From assembly GCA_943908405.1 (NCBI GenBank), contig CALTTE010000020.1, positions 1-25,128 of the forward strand: a stretch of 25,128 nucleotides of DNA. Reading direction: 5' to 3'. The stretch is from an uncultured Moraxella sp. Its GTDB lineage: Bacteria > Pseudomonadota > Gammaproteobacteria > Pseudomonadales > Moraxellaceae. Under the pieces are notes generated by a model, which made no database searches, was not told the origin of the DNA, and saw nothing but the letters and a program-made list of their open reading frames with translations. The first letter of the stretch is position 1. Every line of letters begins with the position of its first letter. The position numbers were made by a program, and so were the translations under genes. This document shows positions 24,448 to 25,128 of this stretch, one piece after another.

Positions 24448-24999
24448 TTAGGATTCTTTGGGTGGATAGGGGCGTAATTTGTCGGCGTCAATCCACGCTT
24501 GTAACCAGTCGTCCAGTGGTCGCTGTTCGTCGGCATAACCCAATTTTGCCATTACGGTGGCGGTAGGCAAGGTTTTGCCAGTTTTGATGTTGGTTACCCC
24601 TGTGCGGATTAAGGCGGTGGACGTGGCGGTTTTATTAACCCACATTGATTGCTCCATATAAAACCAACGTTCGTCAATGCCTGCCAGTCGTGTTTTTATG
24701 GTAACTTTGTCAAATAATCGCACACGCTTGCGGTATTGTATGGTGCTACCTGCAACCACAAGCCCCCAGCGTTCGGTCAGTAAGGCTTTGCCAAGCCCTG
24801 TTTTGATGGCAAAATCAGTCCGCCCCAAATCAAATAAGGTTAAAATTCGCCCATTGTTCATCTCAAAAAAATTATCAATGTCGTTAATATTGGCAAGTAA
24901 ATCCAGCGTTGTGCTGTCGTATAATCCAAGTCGCTGCCCTTGAGTGTAGGCAATGGTGCTTTTAATTAAGGTTTTTCCCAGTCGTAAAAATGGATACAT
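24448..24999 (-). CDS. Hot-dog fold acyl-CoA thioesterase-like protein
   Basis: A 183-residue protein resembling the YbgC/THEM6-type thioesterase family, cytoplasmic and presumed to hydrolyse an acyl thioester. The support is the pattern NNGRILTLFDLGRTDF (about 48-63), VVAGSTIQYRKRVRLFD (81-97), KTRLAGIDERWFYMEQ (102-117) and a following strand IRTGVTNI. I see no signal peptide or clear membrane helix. Substrate and pathway cannot be stated. It is upstream of queA with a 60-bp gap and probably in the same transcript, although no functional link to queuosine is known to me. Confidence 0.75.
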   Translation of the reverse strand: MYPFLRLGKTLIKSTIAYTQGQRLGLYDSTTLDLLANINDIDNFFEMNNGRILTLFDLGRTDFAIKTGLGKALLTERWGLVVAGSTIQYRKRVRLFDKVTIKTRLAGIDERWFYMEQSMWVNKTATSTALIRTGVTNIKTGKTLPTATVMAKLGYADEQRPLDDWLQAWIDADKLRPYPPKES

Positions 25000-25027
25000 A
25001 ATGTGTTAGGGTAATTAAAAGTTGCCT

Positions 25028-25033
25028 ATTATA
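25028..25033 (-). promoter_or_regulatory. -10 element of the thioesterase-queA promoter
   Basis: A perfect TATAAT on the minus strand, about 28 bases before ATG 24999. No standard -35 is found at 16-18 bp. It overlaps a direct repeat. Confidence 0.45.
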
Positions 25034-25060
25034 GCGGATAATTGATGATAGCGGATAATT
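25031..25060. repeat. 13-bp direct repeat, 17-bp period, at the thioesterase promoter
   Basis: ATAGCGGATAATT occurs at 25031-25043 and 25048-25060. The first copy overlaps the -10 and the second covers the -25 to -30 area, so it could be a duplicated promoter piece or an operator. Confidence 0.85.
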
Positions 25061-25128
25061 ATTTTTTGCTTAAATCGTTTTGGGTTATTATTTAACATAA
25101 TCAATTTTATCTTAAACAAAAAATAAAT

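Overview
This window looks like an ordinary chromosomal segment of a low-to-mid GC gammaproteobacterium of the Moraxellaceae, most likely Moraxella or a close relative. The evidence is a PBP1b with a UB2H domain, a MetZ-type methionine gene, a 931-residue GyrA with Thr at the quinolone position, AT-rich gaps of 300-700 bp, and Asn/Asp/Thr/Gln-rich inserts in conserved proteins. Genus is inferred from family resemblance only. I see no rRNA, tRNA, CRISPR array, transposase, integrase or phage gene.

Layout: prmA (L11 methyltransferase) and mrcB (PBP1b) lie on the minus strand. Diverging from mrcB, on the plus strand, are ccoI (copper P-type ATPase for cbb3 oxidase assembly), tsaB (tRNA t6A), uppP (undecaprenyl-PP phosphatase) overlapping rsmJ (16S rRNA methyltransferase), ubiA (ubiquinone prenyltransferase), sodA (Mn superoxide dismutase) and gyrA. 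A minus-strand pair follows: a phospholipase D/ClsC-like lipoprotein and an MHS-type MFS transporter, overlapping by one base and so probably translationally coupled. metZ is on the plus strand. The last block, on the minus strand, is a hot-dog thioesterase, queA and tgt; queA and tgt act in the same tRNA queuosine pathway.

Functional links: mrcB and uppP serve peptidoglycan synthesis and the lipid carrier cycle. prmA, rsmJ, tsaB, queA and tgt modify the translation apparatus. ccoI, ubiA and sodA belong to respiration and its oxidative by-products. The PLD lipoprotein/transporter pair is the only unit that looks accessory.

The most unusual property is a pattern and not a gene. Short tandem duplications with periods of about 13-18 bp, most often 15 or 16 bp, occur in many gaps (4 x 16 bp before ubiA, 3 x 16 bp after gyrA, 3 x 15 bp before prmA, 2 x 15 bp before tsaB). 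They also occur in frame inside or at the ends of housekeeping genes (prmA, rsmJ, gyrA, metZ, tgt, queA), where they build polar low-complexity inserts. A second point is that UppP has Tyr where E. coli UppP has His30. I found no convincing new defence, mobile or biosynthetic system.
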